Shown: positions 15,287-23,560 of the stretch, one piece after another | Layout of the letters: the number at the start of each line of letters is the position of its first letter | How positions within the stretch are numbered: position 1 is the stretch's first letter | From: JAWWPG01 sp038254365 | GTDB lineage: Bacteria; Actinomycetota; Actinomycetes; Propionibacteriales; Nocardioidaceae | Length of the DNA stretch: 41,723 nucleotides | Assembly (NCBI GenBank): GCA_038254365.1 | Contig: JBBSGI010000020.1 | Coordinates: 1 to 41,723 of the forward strand | Direction: 5' to 3' | Translations under genes and position numbers: made by a program | The notes under the pieces: generated by a model | What the model was told of the DNA's origin: nothing | What the model saw: the letters and a program-made list of their open reading frames with translations, nothing else | Databases searched by the model: none

Positions 15287-15956
15287 CGGCCTGCAGGCGT
15301 CGTCGTACAGCCCCGTCGCAGACCTCAACCCGACAGTCGCCGAGGCCGTGCTCGGTGAGCTCAAGGAGCGGCAGATCGCGGCGTACTGCCAGCCGATCGA
15401 CACCCCGTCCATGTCAGCTTTCGACCGGCCGGAGTTCCGGGTTGAGGTGCTGGTCCGCATGTACGTGGACGCGACCGCCACGGACCGGGTGCTCGACCTG
15501 CTCTCCAGCAAGGATCCTTTTCTCGCACAGGGAAACGACGACCTCACCTGGGCGCAGATTGTCGCCGGATACGACACGCCTACGGCCTCGACGGTGGCAC
15601 CGTGGCCCGTCTACGAGGACGTCGACGCGGTGGCGACCGAGGACCCCGAGGCGCCCACCACCCTGCTCCCCCACGAGCCGTCGACCCGTTTCGAGCGGCC
15701 AGCCGACGAGGACAGGTTCGTGCCGCCCCAGCCGCCGCCGCTGCCCCATCTCAGCGCGGCGGACCAGCTCAGCTGGCTGGCACTCATCGGCGGCCCCGCG
15801 ATTCTGGTGGCCGCGGCGGTCTTCTCTCTCGTGCTTCCCTCATGGGTGACGCTGATCGCCGCCCTCGGGTTCATCGGTGGTTTCGTCAGCCTGGTGGTCC
15901 GGATGGACCGCGGCTCCGACCGGTATGACGACCCAGACAACGGTGCTCAGGTCTGA
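15276..15956 (+). CDS. Conserved actinobacterial-type membrane protein, function unknown
   Basis: About 226 residues from ATG 15276. Residues ~10-85 form a compact domain (SYSPVADLNPTVAEAVLGELKERQIAAYCQPID...VEVLVRMYVDATATDRVLDLL) resembling a small alpha/beta domain found in actinobacterial proteins that compare a residue-specific pair of inputs; I do not recognise a named family. A Pro/Glu-rich stretch follows, then two hydrophobic helices (LSWLALIGGPAILVAAAVFS and VTLIAALGFIGGFVSLVV) and a short acidic tail. The start is uncertain: no strong ribosome binding site precedes 15276, and an in-frame ATG exists at 15168. It lies 24 bases upstream of the TIGR00300 gene, which has its own promoter. 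Confidence 0.65.
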   Translation: MRSNGLQASSYSPVADLNPTVAEAVLGELKERQIAAYCQPIDTPSMSAFDRPEFRVEVLVRMYVDATATDRVLDLLSSKDPFLAQGNDDLTWAQIVAGYDTPTASTVAPWPVYEDVDAVATEDPEAPTTLLPHEPSTRFERPADEDRFVPPQPPPLPHLSAADQLSWLALIGGPAILVAAAVFSLVLPSWVTLIAALGFIGGFVSLVVRMDRGSDRYDDPDNGAQV

Positions 15957-15968
15957 CGGTGCATGGCC

Positions 15969-15974
15969 TAGCCT
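15969..15974 (+). promoter_or_regulatory. -10 hexamer of the TIGR00300-family gene
   Basis: TAGCCT followed by six bases and ATG 15981: leaderless geometry. Confidence 0.5.
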
Positions 15975-15980
15975 GTGCGA

Positions 15981-17225
15981 ATGACTGAGCAGGCATCCGA
16001 GACCGTCGAGATTCGCGGTCACCTGATGGACAGTGGGATCTTGTCCCGGGTCCTCGACGACATCCGCGAGTACGACGGCGACTACGTCATGGAGCACGTC
16101 GAGATCGGCCACGACAAGACCGACACGTCGTACGCCAAGCTCGTCGTGTCGGCCGGTGACGAGGAGGCGCTGCAGCGTCTGCTGATGCGCTTGCAGACCA
16201 GGGGGGTCAACCAGGTCGACCCGGGCGAGGCGGTGCTGGCGGAGGTGACGCAGGCCGGCGTGTTCCCGGATGGGTTCTACTCGACGACGAACCTCGACAC
16301 GCAGATCCGGGTCAACGGGCGGTGGCTCACCGTGGCCAACCCGGAGATGGACTGCGGGCTGGTCGTCGAGACCTCCACGCCACCGCGGGTATACACCTTG
16401 CCGATGTCGGACGTGCAGCCCGCCATGATGGTGGTGGCCGGTGCCAGCGGGGTTCGGGTGAAGACGCCGGCGCCCGTGTCGGGTGAGGCGAGCACCTTCG
16501 GCTTCATGGAGTCCGACGTCTCCAGCGAGAAGCCGCAGGCCCTGCTCGTCCGTCAGGTGGCCCAGGGGATGCGGGAGGCCAAGCAGGCCGGGAAGCGCGT
16601 GCTCTGGGTCGGCGGCCCTGGCGTCGTGCACACCGGCGCTGCTCCCGCGATGGTTGCGTTGGTCGACGCCGGCTTCGTGGACGTGCTCTTCGCCGGCAAC
16701 GCCCTCGCCACGCATGACATCGAGGCGTCTCTCTACGGCACCTCGCTCGGCGTCGACTTGGCGCTGGGAAGGGGAGTCGAGCATGGGCACGAGCACCACA
16801 TCCGGGCCCTCAACACCATCCGCAAGGCTGGGTCGATCGCCAGGGCTGTCGAGGCCGGCATCCTGACCGGCGGGATCATGTACGCCTTGGTCAAAGGGGG
16901 CAGGCCGTTCGTGCTGGTCGGGTCCGTGCGCGACGACGGTCCGCTCCCCGACGTCTACACCGATGTGCTCGAGGGTCAGCGCGCCATGCGGGCTGAGCTG
17001 CCGGGGGTCGGCTTCTGCCTGATGGTGGCCACCATGCTCCACTCGGTGGCAACCGGAAATCTCCTCCCGGCGTCGGTTCCGCTCGTCTGCGTCGACATCA
17101 ACCCGGCCACGGTGACGAAGCTCGCCGACCGCGGCTCCAGCCAGGCGCGCGGGATCGTCACCGACGTCGGGCTCTTCCTCGAGCAGCTCGCGATGGAGCT
17201 CGTCCCCGACTACCGACGCGCCTGA
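15981..17225 (+). CDS. TIGR00300-family protein (LOR/SDH-like, ornithine cyclodeaminase type)
   Basis: A 414-residue protein. The N-terminal region (about 8-100) is the LOR/SDH conserved domain seen also in plant lysine-ketoglutarate reductase/saccharopine dehydrogenase: ETVEIRGHLMDSGILSRVLD and YDGDYVMEHVEIG. The middle carries DGFYSTTNLDTQIRVNGRW and NPEMDCGLVVE. The C-terminal half has a nucleotide-binding fold starting VLWVGGPGVVHTGAAPAMVALVDAGFVDVLFAGNALATHDIE. Members of this family, including the C-terminal domain of cyanobacterial AgrE and an archaeal enzyme, convert ornithine to proline plus ammonia. That activity is inferred from family only; no arginine or ornithine genes are adjacent. 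It converges on the EEP-family gene, 19 bases apart. Confidence 0.8.
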   Translation: MTEQASETVEIRGHLMDSGILSRVLDDIREYDGDYVMEHVEIGHDKTDTSYAKLVVSAGDEEALQRLLMRLQTRGVNQVDPGEAVLAEVTQAGVFPDGFYSTTNLDTQIRVNGRWLTVANPEMDCGLVVETSTPPRVYTLPMSDVQPAMMVVAGASGVRVKTPAPVSGEASTFGFMESDVSSEKPQALLVRQVAQGMREAKQAGKRVLWVGGPGVVHTGAAPAMVALVDAGFVDVLFAGNALATHDIEASLYGTSLGVDLALGRGVEHGHEHHIRALNTIRKAGSIARAVEAGILTGGIMYALVKGGRPFVLVGSVRDDGPLPDVYTDVLEGQRAMRAELPGVGFCLMVATMLHSVATGNLLPASVPLVCVDINPATVTKLADRGSSQARGIVTDVGLFLEQLAMELVPDYRRA

Positions 17226-17244
17226 CCCCTCACCACGACGCTCC

Positions 17245-17919
17245 TCACTCGATCTCGATGCGGGCCAGCACGGGCAGATGGTCGCTGGCGGCGGCGAGCA
17301 GTTCGGGCGGTAAGTCCGGCACGGCGTGCTCCAGCACTGCGACGTCCCGCACCAGCAGCCCGTCGATCCGCTGGTAGGGGTTGGCCGCGGTCGACGTGAA
17401 CGCGTTGGGTTCCGCATGGTCGACCAGACCGGCTCGGCGGAACAGCTCCCACGCGTCGCCGGTCGGGCTCTCGTTGTAGTCGCCGCACATCGCCAGCGGT
17501 CCGGGCATTCCTTCGGCGTCGGCAAGGGCAGCCGACGCCTCGATGGGCCGCGACCACCGCATGAGCGACAGGTGCACGCCGACGACTCCGAACGACACCC
17601 CTTCGACGGTGCACTGGGCGGTCACGATGCCACGACGCGGCTTGAACCTCGGCTGACGTAACCGCCGCGCGGTCGTCCGCTCGACCTGGACCCGCGGAGA
17701 GACGCAGATCATGTTGCTCCCCGCGTCCCGCCCGCCGGCGACCCGTCGCAGGCCCCACGAGCGGGCCAGCCGGTCGCACTGCCACCGCCACGCCAGGGGG
17801 ACCTTCGGCGTCTCGTTGACGACGAGGACGTCCGGCGACACCGCCCTCACGACCTGCCGGAGAGCCGACCGGTAGCGGACGCCGTACACGTTGTAGCTCA
17901 TGACGCTGAGGGTGACCAT
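17245..17919 (-). CDS. Endonuclease/exonuclease/phosphatase (EEP) family hydrolase
   Basis: A 224-residue metal-dependent phosphohydrolase. EEP motifs run in order: MSYNVYG at the start (Asn), VLVVNETPK (metal Glu), GVHLSLMRW, CGDYNESPTGDAWE (catalytic D-x-N), and the final SDHLPVLARIE (Asp-His). It has no signal peptide, so a cytosolic role is likely. The family covers DNA repair nucleases, phosphatases and sphingomyelinases, and the substrate cannot be told apart here. ATG 17919 is five bases after the glucokinase stop, so it is probably the last gene of that operon. Confidence 0.82.
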   Translation of the reverse strand: MVTLSVMSYNVYGVRYRSALRQVVRAVSPDVLVVNETPKVPLAWRWQCDRLARSWGLRRVAGGRDAGSNMICVSPRVQVERTTARRLRQPRFKPRRGIVTAQCTVEGVSFGVVGVHLSLMRWSRPIEASAALADAEGMPGPLAMCGDYNESPTGDAWELFRRAGLVDHAEPNAFTSTAANPYQRIDGLLVRDVAVLEHAVPDLPPELLAAASDHLPVLARIEIE

Positions 17920-17924
17920 CGAAG

Positions 17925-18869
17925 CTAGCGGCGTCTCGCCAGGTCGGCAGCCCCAGACACCCCGGCCGCGTTGCCGAGGGCGGCCTCCCTGATCTCCATC
18001 TCCGGACGGTGGCCACGCCCCGAGAGCTGGCGACGGAACGAGTTGCGCGCCGGTTCCATCAGGAGGTCACCGGCCTCGGAGAGCCCGCCGCCGATCACCA
18101 CCACCCCCGGGTCGAAGATGCTCGCCAGGTCGGCGAGCCCCCGTCCGAGCCAGCCGCCGATCGTCTCGAACGCCTCGATGCAGAGCCGGTCGCCGGCCTT
18201 GGCCGCGGAGGTGACCATCTGCCCGGTAATCGCCGCCGGGTCCCCGTCGGCGGTTTCGAGGATGCCGCCGGCGCTGGGCGACCGGGCGACGGCTACCTCG
18301 CGGACCTCGCCAACCAGGGACTTGCCACTCGCGTACTGCTCCCAGCAACCCCGGTTTCCGCAGCCACACAGCCGGCCGTCGGGCACCATCGTGATGTGCC
18401 CGAACTCCCCGGCGATCCCGAACGTGCCACGGAAGAGCTGACCGTCGAGCACGATCCCGCCGCCGATCCCCGTGCCGAGCGCCACCATCAGCAGGTCGTC
18501 GACGTCGGCGCCGGCGCCGACACGGAACTCCCCCCAGGCCGCCGCGTTGGCGTCGTTCTCGACGACCACCGGGATGCCGACGGCGTCCTCGACGGTCGCC
18601 CGGAGCGGCTCGTTCCGCCAGGCGAGGTTGGGCGCGAAGAGCACGGTCGAGCGTTGGGCGTCGATGTAGCCGGCGGCCCCGATGCCCACTGCCTCCACCT
18701 CGTGGCGCTGCCGGAGCTCGGCGACCAGGGCGATGACCACGTCCTCGGTTCCGCGCGCCTCACGGGCCGGGGTGTCTCGGCGCAGCTTCTCGACGACCGT
18801 CCCGTCGGGCTCGACGACCCCGGCGGCGATCTTCGTGCCGCCGACGTCGACACCTATGGTCAGGCTCAC
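17925..18869 (-). CDS. glk: ROK-family glucokinase
   Basis: Cytosolic kinase making glucose 6-phosphate from glucose. 314 residues, the usual size for actinobacterial GlkA. Motifs are TIGVDVGGTKIAAGVV (phosphate 1), VVVENDANAAAWGEF with the catalytic Asp, VALGTGIGGGIVLDGQLFRG, the GEFGHITM sugar contact, and the zinc-type ROK signature CGCGNRGCWEQYASG. FDPGVVVIGGGLSEAG is the adenosine segment. GAGGGG precedes GTG 18869. It starts eight bases after the SRPBCC stop, inside a five-gene minus-strand run from pimB to the EEP hydrolase. Confidence 0.93.
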   Translation of the reverse strand: MSLTIGVDVGGTKIAAGVVEPDGTVVEKLRRDTPAREARGTEDVVIALVAELRQRHEVEAVGIGAAGYIDAQRSTVLFAPNLAWRNEPLRATVEDAVGIPVVVENDANAAAWGEFRVGAGADVDDLLMVALGTGIGGGIVLDGQLFRGTFGIAGEFGHITMVPDGRLCGCGNRGCWEQYASGKSLVGEVREVAVARSPSAGGILETADGDPAAITGQMVTSAAKAGDRLCIEAFETIGGWLGRGLADLASIFDPGVVVIGGGLSEAGDLLMEPARNSFRRQLSGRGHRPEMEIREAALGNAAGVSGAADLARRR

Positions 18870-18877
18870 GACACCCC

Positions 18878-19315
18878 TCAGGCCAAAGACTCGACGCGTC
18901 GCTTGAGACCCTTCAGAGCGGTGTCGATGACGACCCGCTCGCCCTTGCGCTTGAGCAGGCCGATCATGGGGGCGGCCAGGTCGACCTGGAGCTGGTACGT
19001 GACCTCGGTCGCGTCTCCGCGCGGATCGAGGATGTAGGCACCCTCCATGGCCTTCAGCATCTTCGCCTGCACCAGCGACCAGGTGACCTGAGCGTCGCCG
19101 TCCCACTCGTAGGTGAGCGTGTACTCGTCCCTGATCGGCGCGGCGTCCAACACGAACGCGACCTCCTCGGCGCGACCGTCGTCGGACGCGCTCAGCACCT
19201 CTGTCGACTTCACACCCTTGACCCAGGCGGGGTAGCTGGCGAAGTCGGCGATCACTCCCATGATGCTCGCGGGGTCGGCGGCGATCAGAATGCTCGAGGT
19301 CGTCTGGTCAACCAT
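18878..19315 (-). CDS. SRPBCC-family (polyketide cyclase/lipid-binding) protein
   Basis: A 145-residue START-like helix-grip protein: N-terminal TTSSILIAADPASIMGVIADFASYPAWVKGVKSTEVL, then strands with EEVAFVLDAAPIRDEYTLTYEWDG, and a C-terminal long helix ending LLKRKGERVVIDTALKGLKRRVE. Such proteins bind hydrophobic ligands in an internal cavity. From memory it matches Rv2185c by order. The ATG overlaps the end of the upstream SRPBCC gene by eight bases, and glucokinase follows, so these are coupled. Ligand unknown. Confidence 0.85.
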   Translation of the reverse strand: MVDQTTSSILIAADPASIMGVIADFASYPAWVKGVKSTEVLSASDDGRAEEVAFVLDAAPIRDEYTLTYEWDGDAQVTWSLVQAKMLKAMEGAYILDPRGDATEVTYQLQVDLAAPMIGLLKRKGERVVIDTALKGLKRRVESLA

Positions 19316-19790
19316 CAGGCGTTGCCCCTTCGCTGGTCGTGCTGGTCGGCCGCTGTTTCGACGCTGAGACTACTCGGTCGGCCAGGGGCACGCGTGGCGT
19401 CCCGGGTCGCCGGTCGCCTTCGAGCCGGTCCTTCAGCTCGAACAGCCGGGCCTTCAGCGGCAGGACGTACTGCATCACCAGCCGCTGCCTGGCGCGGCGA
19501 CTGCGCGGGCGGGCCACGCCGGCCGGGTCGGCGCGCAGATAGGCGTGTACGACCGTACCGTCGCCGTTTTCTTCCAGCCACACCTCGGCGGTTCCTACCA
19601 GTGCCCCCGAGACCTCCCACCGGACCCCGAGGGGTCCCCTGTCGTCGTACGGCGTGAAGACGGCACCGGCGAACCAGGACGCCCAGCGCGCCGGGTCGCA
19701 GGTGACTGCGCGCACCTCCTCGGCTTCGGCGACGATGAACATCTCGTCGATGATGTCGAGCGTCCGCGGCGTGGGCGTTCGGTCGCGCAC
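19308..19790 (-). CDS. Second SRPBCC-like protein
   Basis: A 160-residue protein, probably SRPBCC fold: RTLDIIDEMFIVAEAEEVRAVTCDPARWASWF resembles the opening strand-helix, followed by RWEVSGALVGTAEVWLEENGDGTVVHAYLRAD. The later part is Arg-rich (ARPRSRRARQRLVMQYVLPLKARLFELKDRL) and ends in a disordered tail. It is weaker as a family match than its downstream neighbour and may have arisen from the same ancestor. AAGGAG sits seven bases before GTG 19790. It starts 50 bases after pimB. Confidence 0.7.
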   Translation of the reverse strand: MRDRTPTPRTLDIIDEMFIVAEAEEVRAVTCDPARWASWFAGAVFTPYDDRGPLGVRWEVSGALVGTAEVWLEENGDGTVVHAYLRADPAGVARPRSRRARQRLVMQYVLPLKARLFELKDRLEGDRRPGTPRVPLADRVVSASKQRPTSTTSEGATPDG

Positions 19791-19840
19791 CGAGACACTC
19801 CTTTCCTGAGCCGGCCCGCTCCGGGATGACCCGAACGAGA

Positions 19841-21007
19841 CTAGTCGGGGGTGCCCGCCCCGGGACCGGCCGGCAGTAGCGTCCGCAACGTGGCGACCGC
19901 GGTGTCCCACGAGTAGTGCTGCGCCACCCACTGCCGTCCCCGCCGGCCCATGGCGGCCGCGGCGGCTGGGTCGTCCAGCAAGGCCGCGATCCGGGCCGCC
20001 ACCTGCTGGGGCGAGCGGGGGTCCACGACGTATCCCGACTCGCCGTCGACGACGGTCTCCGGAGCACCTCCGGACCTGCCGACGACGACGGGCAACCCGG
20101 ATGCGGCTGCCTCCAGGAACACGATCCCGAGCGCCTCGGGCTCCAGGCCCGCCAGCCGGGTCCGGCACGGCAGCGCGAACACGTCTGCGGCCGCGTACAC
20201 CGCGGGCATCTCGGCCCAGGGCAGGCCGGCCACCATCTCGACCGACCCGGCGAGCTCCGCCTCGGACGCCGCGCGGCGCAGCCCTCGGCGCGCGGGGCCG
20301 TCGCCGACGATGAGCAGCACCGCACGGGGATGCCTGGACAGCACCTGGGGCCACGCCGCGAGCAGCACGTCCTGTCCCTTGCGGGGGACCAGCCTGGACG
20401 CCGCGAGCACGACCGGCTGGTCCGCGTCGATACCCAGCCGTCGGCGCAGGCCGGACCCGTCGAGAGCCGGCCGGAACAGCTGGGTGTCGACGCCGGGTGA
20501 GAGCCGCACCATCGCCTGCGCGTCCTCCGCATCCAGGGCCGGTCCGATGCGGTCACGGCAGTAGCCGCTGACATAGGTGAGGACATCCACCTGTCGCCCG
20601 ACCCGGCGCAGGAGCCGCCGCGCCCCCGGCAGCCGGGCCCACCACACCTCGTGTCCGTGGGTGAGCCCTACCACGCGCGAGACGCCGCCTCGGCGCAGCC
20701 CGCCCGCCAGCAACCCGAGCGGCATGCTCGCCCCGAACAGCACCCGGTCACAGTGATACGCGCGGGCAACCGCCCGCACCGCCCGGGCGACCCGCGGTGT
20801 TGGCAGCAGCAGCCCGCGAGGGTCCCGCACCACGGCACAGCGCAGGCCCTCATCCACCTGTTCGGAGCCGGCCATCGCGGCCGTGTAGACAACCGCCTCC
20901 TCTCCCAGGCCGGTGCAGAGCGCCAACACGAACGACTCGATCCCGCCTCGACGGGGCGGAAAGTCGTTGGTCACCACGAGCACCTTCCCCCGGCCGTCAG
21001 CCGGCAC
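19841..21007 (-). CDS. pimB: PimB'-type GDP-mannose-dependent phosphatidylinositol mannosyltransferase
   Basis: Membrane-associated GT4 enzyme that adds the second mannose to phosphatidylinositol monomannoside on the cytoplasmic face. 388 residues. The N-terminus VLVVTNDFPPRRGGIESFV is the PimB' acceptor-site signature; later come HGHEVWWARLPG, VSGYCRDRI, RLSPGVDTQLFRP, VVLAASRLVPRKGQDVLL and the GT-B donor EALGIVFLEAAASGLPVVVGRSGGAPETVVDGESGYVVDP. GTG 21007 lies inside the last codons of the HExxH peptidase gene (11-base overlap). Its place next to an NlpC/P60 gene matches mycobacterial Rv2188c-Rv2190c. Confidence 0.87.
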   Translation of the reverse strand: MPADGRGKVLVVTNDFPPRRGGIESFVLALCTGLGEEAVVYTAAMAGSEQVDEGLRCAVVRDPRGLLLPTPRVARAVRAVARAYHCDRVLFGASMPLGLLAGGLRRGGVSRVVGLTHGHEVWWARLPGARRLLRRVGRQVDVLTYVSGYCRDRIGPALDAEDAQAMVRLSPGVDTQLFRPALDGSGLRRRLGIDADQPVVLAASRLVPRKGQDVLLAAWPQVLSRHPRAVLLIVGDGPARRGLRRAASEAELAGSVEMVAGLPWAEMPAVYAAADVFALPCRTRLAGLEPEALGIVFLEAAASGLPVVVGRSGGAPETVVDGESGYVVDPRSPQQVAARIAALLDDPAAAAAMGRRGRQWVAQHYSWDTAVATLRTLLPAGPGAGTPD

Positions 21008-22199
21008 CGGCGGCCTCCCGCAGAGAGCTCCGCCAGGCCGCGGTGAAGGCCGGAACCGAGGTGTGCAGGACCTGCCGGAAGGCGCCGGGCAGGGCGTTCG
21101 GGTGCGCCTGCACGGCTCGGTAGAACGCGACGAGTCGCGGCGTGCCGTAGGTCTGCGCGATCAGCTCAGCCGCTAGCCAAGCCTGCTCGTAGGTCGCCTC
21201 CAGCCCGCCACCGCGGAGGGCGAAGGCAGCGTCGTCGGGCAGCGCAGCCGGCGGTCCATCTCGCCGCACGGCGTCCAACGCCGCCCTGGCGGCAACGGAG
21301 ACGGGCAGGTCGACCGAACCGATGCCGACATAGTCTGCGAACCCCTCCGCAACCCACAACGGCATCGAAGCCGCGGCGGCACCCACCGCCAGGTGCGTCG
21401 CCTCATGGGTGATCACCACATGCGCCCCTATCGGCCCCAGCCCCGCGAACACGTCGGGGTTGACGACGATCGCGGCCGGAGCGGCGCGCTCAGACGATCC
21501 GTCGACGAGCGTGGTAACCGCAGCGATCCCCCGGTACTGGTGCGGCCGCGCCCCGAGGAGAGCGGCGAACCGGTTCGTCGACCCAGGCCCGTAGGCGACG
21601 AGACGTCCATGCCAGCCGGGCAGCACGCGGTGGATCGCCGTGACCGCCTGGCGGAGCAGCCGCTCGACCCGGGATGCCGACCCGGGCGACGACGCCGCGA
21701 CCAGTGTCCTGGGGCCTCGGCGCACGTCCAGGCTGGGCAGCAGCCAGATCGGCTCGCGTTCGCCCCGCATCCGGTGGACGCCGCTGATCACCGGATGCTG
21801 GGGTCCACCGCTGAACGTGTACCGCAAGGCTGTCGTCACGGTCGAGGCGTCCCGACGGTCCGGCCGCCAGGTCACGTCGACGCGCGCGGTCCAGCCCGAT
21901 GGCTGCCCCCGCACGCTCGCCAGGCTCAACCGCGCGGCGATCCGCGGAACCCCGAGCCGAACCAGGTTGGCGTAGGTGAGCGCGGCGCGCCGCTGTGCGG
22001 CTGGCTCGCGCTGCCAGCCATCGAGGTATCCGACCTGGTCACGGGTCAGCACTGCCCGGTCCTGGTCGCTCAGCACCGCCTGCGCCGCGGTCGCCAGCGG
22101 TGCCGGCAGCGGACTCGGCCCGGGGATGCCTGCCCTTACCGGACCCCGAGGGGGGTCGCCCACGTGGGCGAAGCCGACCGCGGCGCCGATCACCGCCAC
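20997..22199 (-). CDS. Exported or membrane-tethered HExxH metallopeptidase-like protein
   Basis: At least 400 residues. An N-terminal hydrophobic helix is followed by an extracellular region with weak similarity to repeat-like strands, then the zinc site ITHEATHLAVG (HExxH) and, about 20 residues on, WVAEGFADYVG with the third-ligand Glu, the gluzincin pattern of Peptidase_MA-type proteins. Substrate unknown. From GTG 22199 the helix is short (VIGAAVGFAHVG). In the same frame, CTG 22235 would give a fuller helix (LVTTVALVAVIGAAVGFAHV) right after the NlpC/P60 stop, so the true start may be non-canonical. It sits between an NlpC/P60 hydrolase and PimB', suggesting a wall or membrane role. Confidence 0.75.
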   Translation of the reverse strand: MAVIGAAVGFAHVGDPPRGPVRAGIPGPSPLPAPLATAAQAVLSDQDRAVLTRDQVGYLDGWQREPAAQRRAALTYANLVRLGVPRIAARLSLASVRGQPSGWTARVDVTWRPDRRDASTVTTALRYTFSGGPQHPVISGVHRMRGEREPIWLLPSLDVRRGPRTLVAASSPGSASRVERLLRQAVTAIHRVLPGWHGRLVAYGPGSTNRFAALLGARPHQYRGIAAVTTLVDGSSERAAPAAIVVNPDVFAGLGPIGAHVVITHEATHLAVGAAAASMPLWVAEGFADYVGIGSVDLPVSVAARAALDAVRRDGPPAALPDDAAFALRGGGLEATYEQAWLAAELIAQTYGTPRLVAFYRAVQAHPNALPGAFRQVLHTSVPAFTAAWRSSLREAAGAG

Positions 22200-22238
22200 C
22201 AGCGCGACGGTGGTGACGAGCGGCCGGCTGCTCAGCGG

Positions 22239-23459
22239 TCAGCCGACGCGACGGGCCCAGGAGATCGGCATCGAGTACAGCGGCACGATCTCGACGGAGG
22301 ATCCCGGGTGCGGAGCGTGAATGACCTGGCCGTTGCCGATGTACATGGCGACGTGCGAGACCGGTGAGTAGTAGAACACCAGGTCGCCCGGTTGCAGGGC
22401 GGAGATGGACACCGCCACACCCTGCCCGGACTGGACCGAGGAGGCATGCGACAGCGAGACGCCCGCGGCGGCCCAGGCGTACATCGTGAGGCCGGAGCAG
22501 TCGAACGAGGAGGGTCCGGCGGCGCCGTAGACGTACGGCTTGCCGAGCTGGGCGAGGGCGGTCTGCACCGCGATCGCGGCCCGACCGCTGGCCGGCGGAG
22601 CGGCGGGCGGACTCGCGGGGGGAGTGGCGGGCGGACTCGCGGGGGGAGTGGCGGGCGGACTCGCGGGGGGAGTGGCCGGAGCGTTCTGCTGCGGCGGCGC
22701 AGGTGCCGTGACGCCTCCGGTCGGCGGCCGGATGACATCGCGGCTGGGTGGAGCTGCCGCGGCTGCCGCGGCTGCCTCGGCTGCCCGCTGACGGGCGAGG
22801 ACCCGCTGACGTGCCTTCTGCTTCAGGTTGTGGAGCAGGGAGCTCGCCGCCTTGATCTTGGCTTCGACCGCGGCCTTCTGCCCGGCGATCTCCCTCTTGT
22901 CGGCTGCGATGGCCGTGAGCTCCCGCGCCGCCTGCTGCTCCTGAACCCCCAGCTGGTTCTGCTGCTGGGTGAACTGCGTGAGCAGACCCGCCTGCTGATG
23001 CTCGACGACGGCGGTGGTCGCTAGAGCGCCGATGAACTCGCTGGGTCGCTTCGCGACCAGGAACGACGCGCTCGTAGACAGTCCGCCCGAGCTGTTGTAG
23101 TCCGTAAGCGCCGCGCCCACGATGTCGTCGCGCAGGTCGGCGACGCGGGTGCGCTGACGGTCGAGATCTGCCTGCAGGCCCTTCATCCGGGCCACCGCCT
23201 GGTGCATCTCGACCCGCGACGCGTTGTAGGTCTCGGTGGCGGCGTCGGCCTGCCGGTTGAGGGTGGCCAGCCGGCTCTCGACCCGGTTGATGCTCAGCCG
23301 ACCGCCCTGCGAGCGTGGGCTTGCCGGGGCACCAGGGTCAACCGGGTCCGCCGATCCGGGGGTCGGCGCCAGGAGAAGACCTCCGAGCAGTGCGGCCGCG
23401 CTCACGACGGCAAGCCGCTGGACGCTTCTGGACACTCGGGGTTGCTGGCCGCTCGACAA
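22239..23459 (-). CDS. NlpC/P60 peptidoglycan endopeptidase with coiled coil
   Basis: Exported D,L-endopeptidase cutting peptidoglycan stem peptides. From TTG 23459 about 406 residues: a signal peptide (LAVVSAAALLGGLLLAPTPGSADP), a long coiled coil (RVESRLATLNRQADAATETY and later AARELTAIAADKREIAGQKAAVEAKIKAA), an Ala/Pro linker with an eight-residue repeat, and a C-terminal NlpC/P60 domain. Catalytic residues are Cys in FDCSGLTMYAW and His in SHVAMYIGNG, with a later polar residue in VIHAPHPG. Layout matches RipA-like hydrolases and Rv2190c. AGGGAG is ten bases before the TTG; GTG 23435 is the alternative start. A large hairpin lies in the leader. Confidence 0.9.
   Translation of the reverse strand: MSSGQQPRVSRSVQRLAVVSAAALLGGLLLAPTPGSADPVDPGAPASPRSQGGRLSINRVESRLATLNRQADAATETYNASRVEMHQAVARMKGLQADLDRQRTRVADLRDDIVGAALTDYNSSGGLSTSASFLVAKRPSEFIGALATTAVVEHQQAGLLTQFTQQQNQLGVQEQQAARELTAIAADKREIAGQKAAVEAKIKAASSLLHNLKQKARQRVLARQRAAEAAAAAAAAPPSRDVIRPPTGGVTAPAPPQQNAPATPPASPPATPPASPPATPPASPPAAPPASGRAAIAVQTALAQLGKPYVYGAAGPSSFDCSGLTMYAWAAAGVSLSHASSVQSGQGVAVSISALQPGDLVFYYSPVSHVAMYIGNGQVIHAPHPGSSVEIVPLYSMPISWARRVG
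22603..22674. repeat. 24-bp x3 tandem repeat in the NlpC/P60 linker
   Basis: Three identical 24-bp units at 22603-22626, 22627-22650 and 22651-22674 encode the repeated octapeptide ATPPASPP on the minus strand. Perfect identity suggests recent expansion. The linker separates the coiled coil from the catalytic domain. Confidence 0.85.
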
Positions 23460-23518
23460 GGTCGACGGTCTCCCTCTCACTCGAAACACGTGCGCTGAGT
23501 CCCCCACCGCACCGGCGC

Positions 23519-23560
23519 GGTTTCCGAGTGGGCCGGAGTGGCCCACCTCCTACAGAAACC
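23519..23560. promoter_or_regulatory. Two-part stem-loop upstream of the NlpC/P60 gene
   Basis: TGGGCC (23529-23534) pairs with GGCCCA (23540-23545) around a five-base loop, and outside it GGTTTC (23519-23524) pairs with GAAACC (23555-23560), a twelve-pair bipartite stem. It lies about 60 bases before the likely start. It could be a leader regulatory element or an operator. It does not match a riboswitch I can name. Confidence 0.4.

Noticed and set aside
15840..17525. Long (561-codon) minus-strand frame antisense to the TIGR00300 gene
   Set aside because: Shadow frame rich in His/Asp/Arg; the plus-strand enzyme carries the family motifs.
22603..22674. Intergenic direct repeats or iteron origin
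   Set aside because: The repeats lie within the NlpC/P60 coding frame and encode a regular Pro-rich linker.
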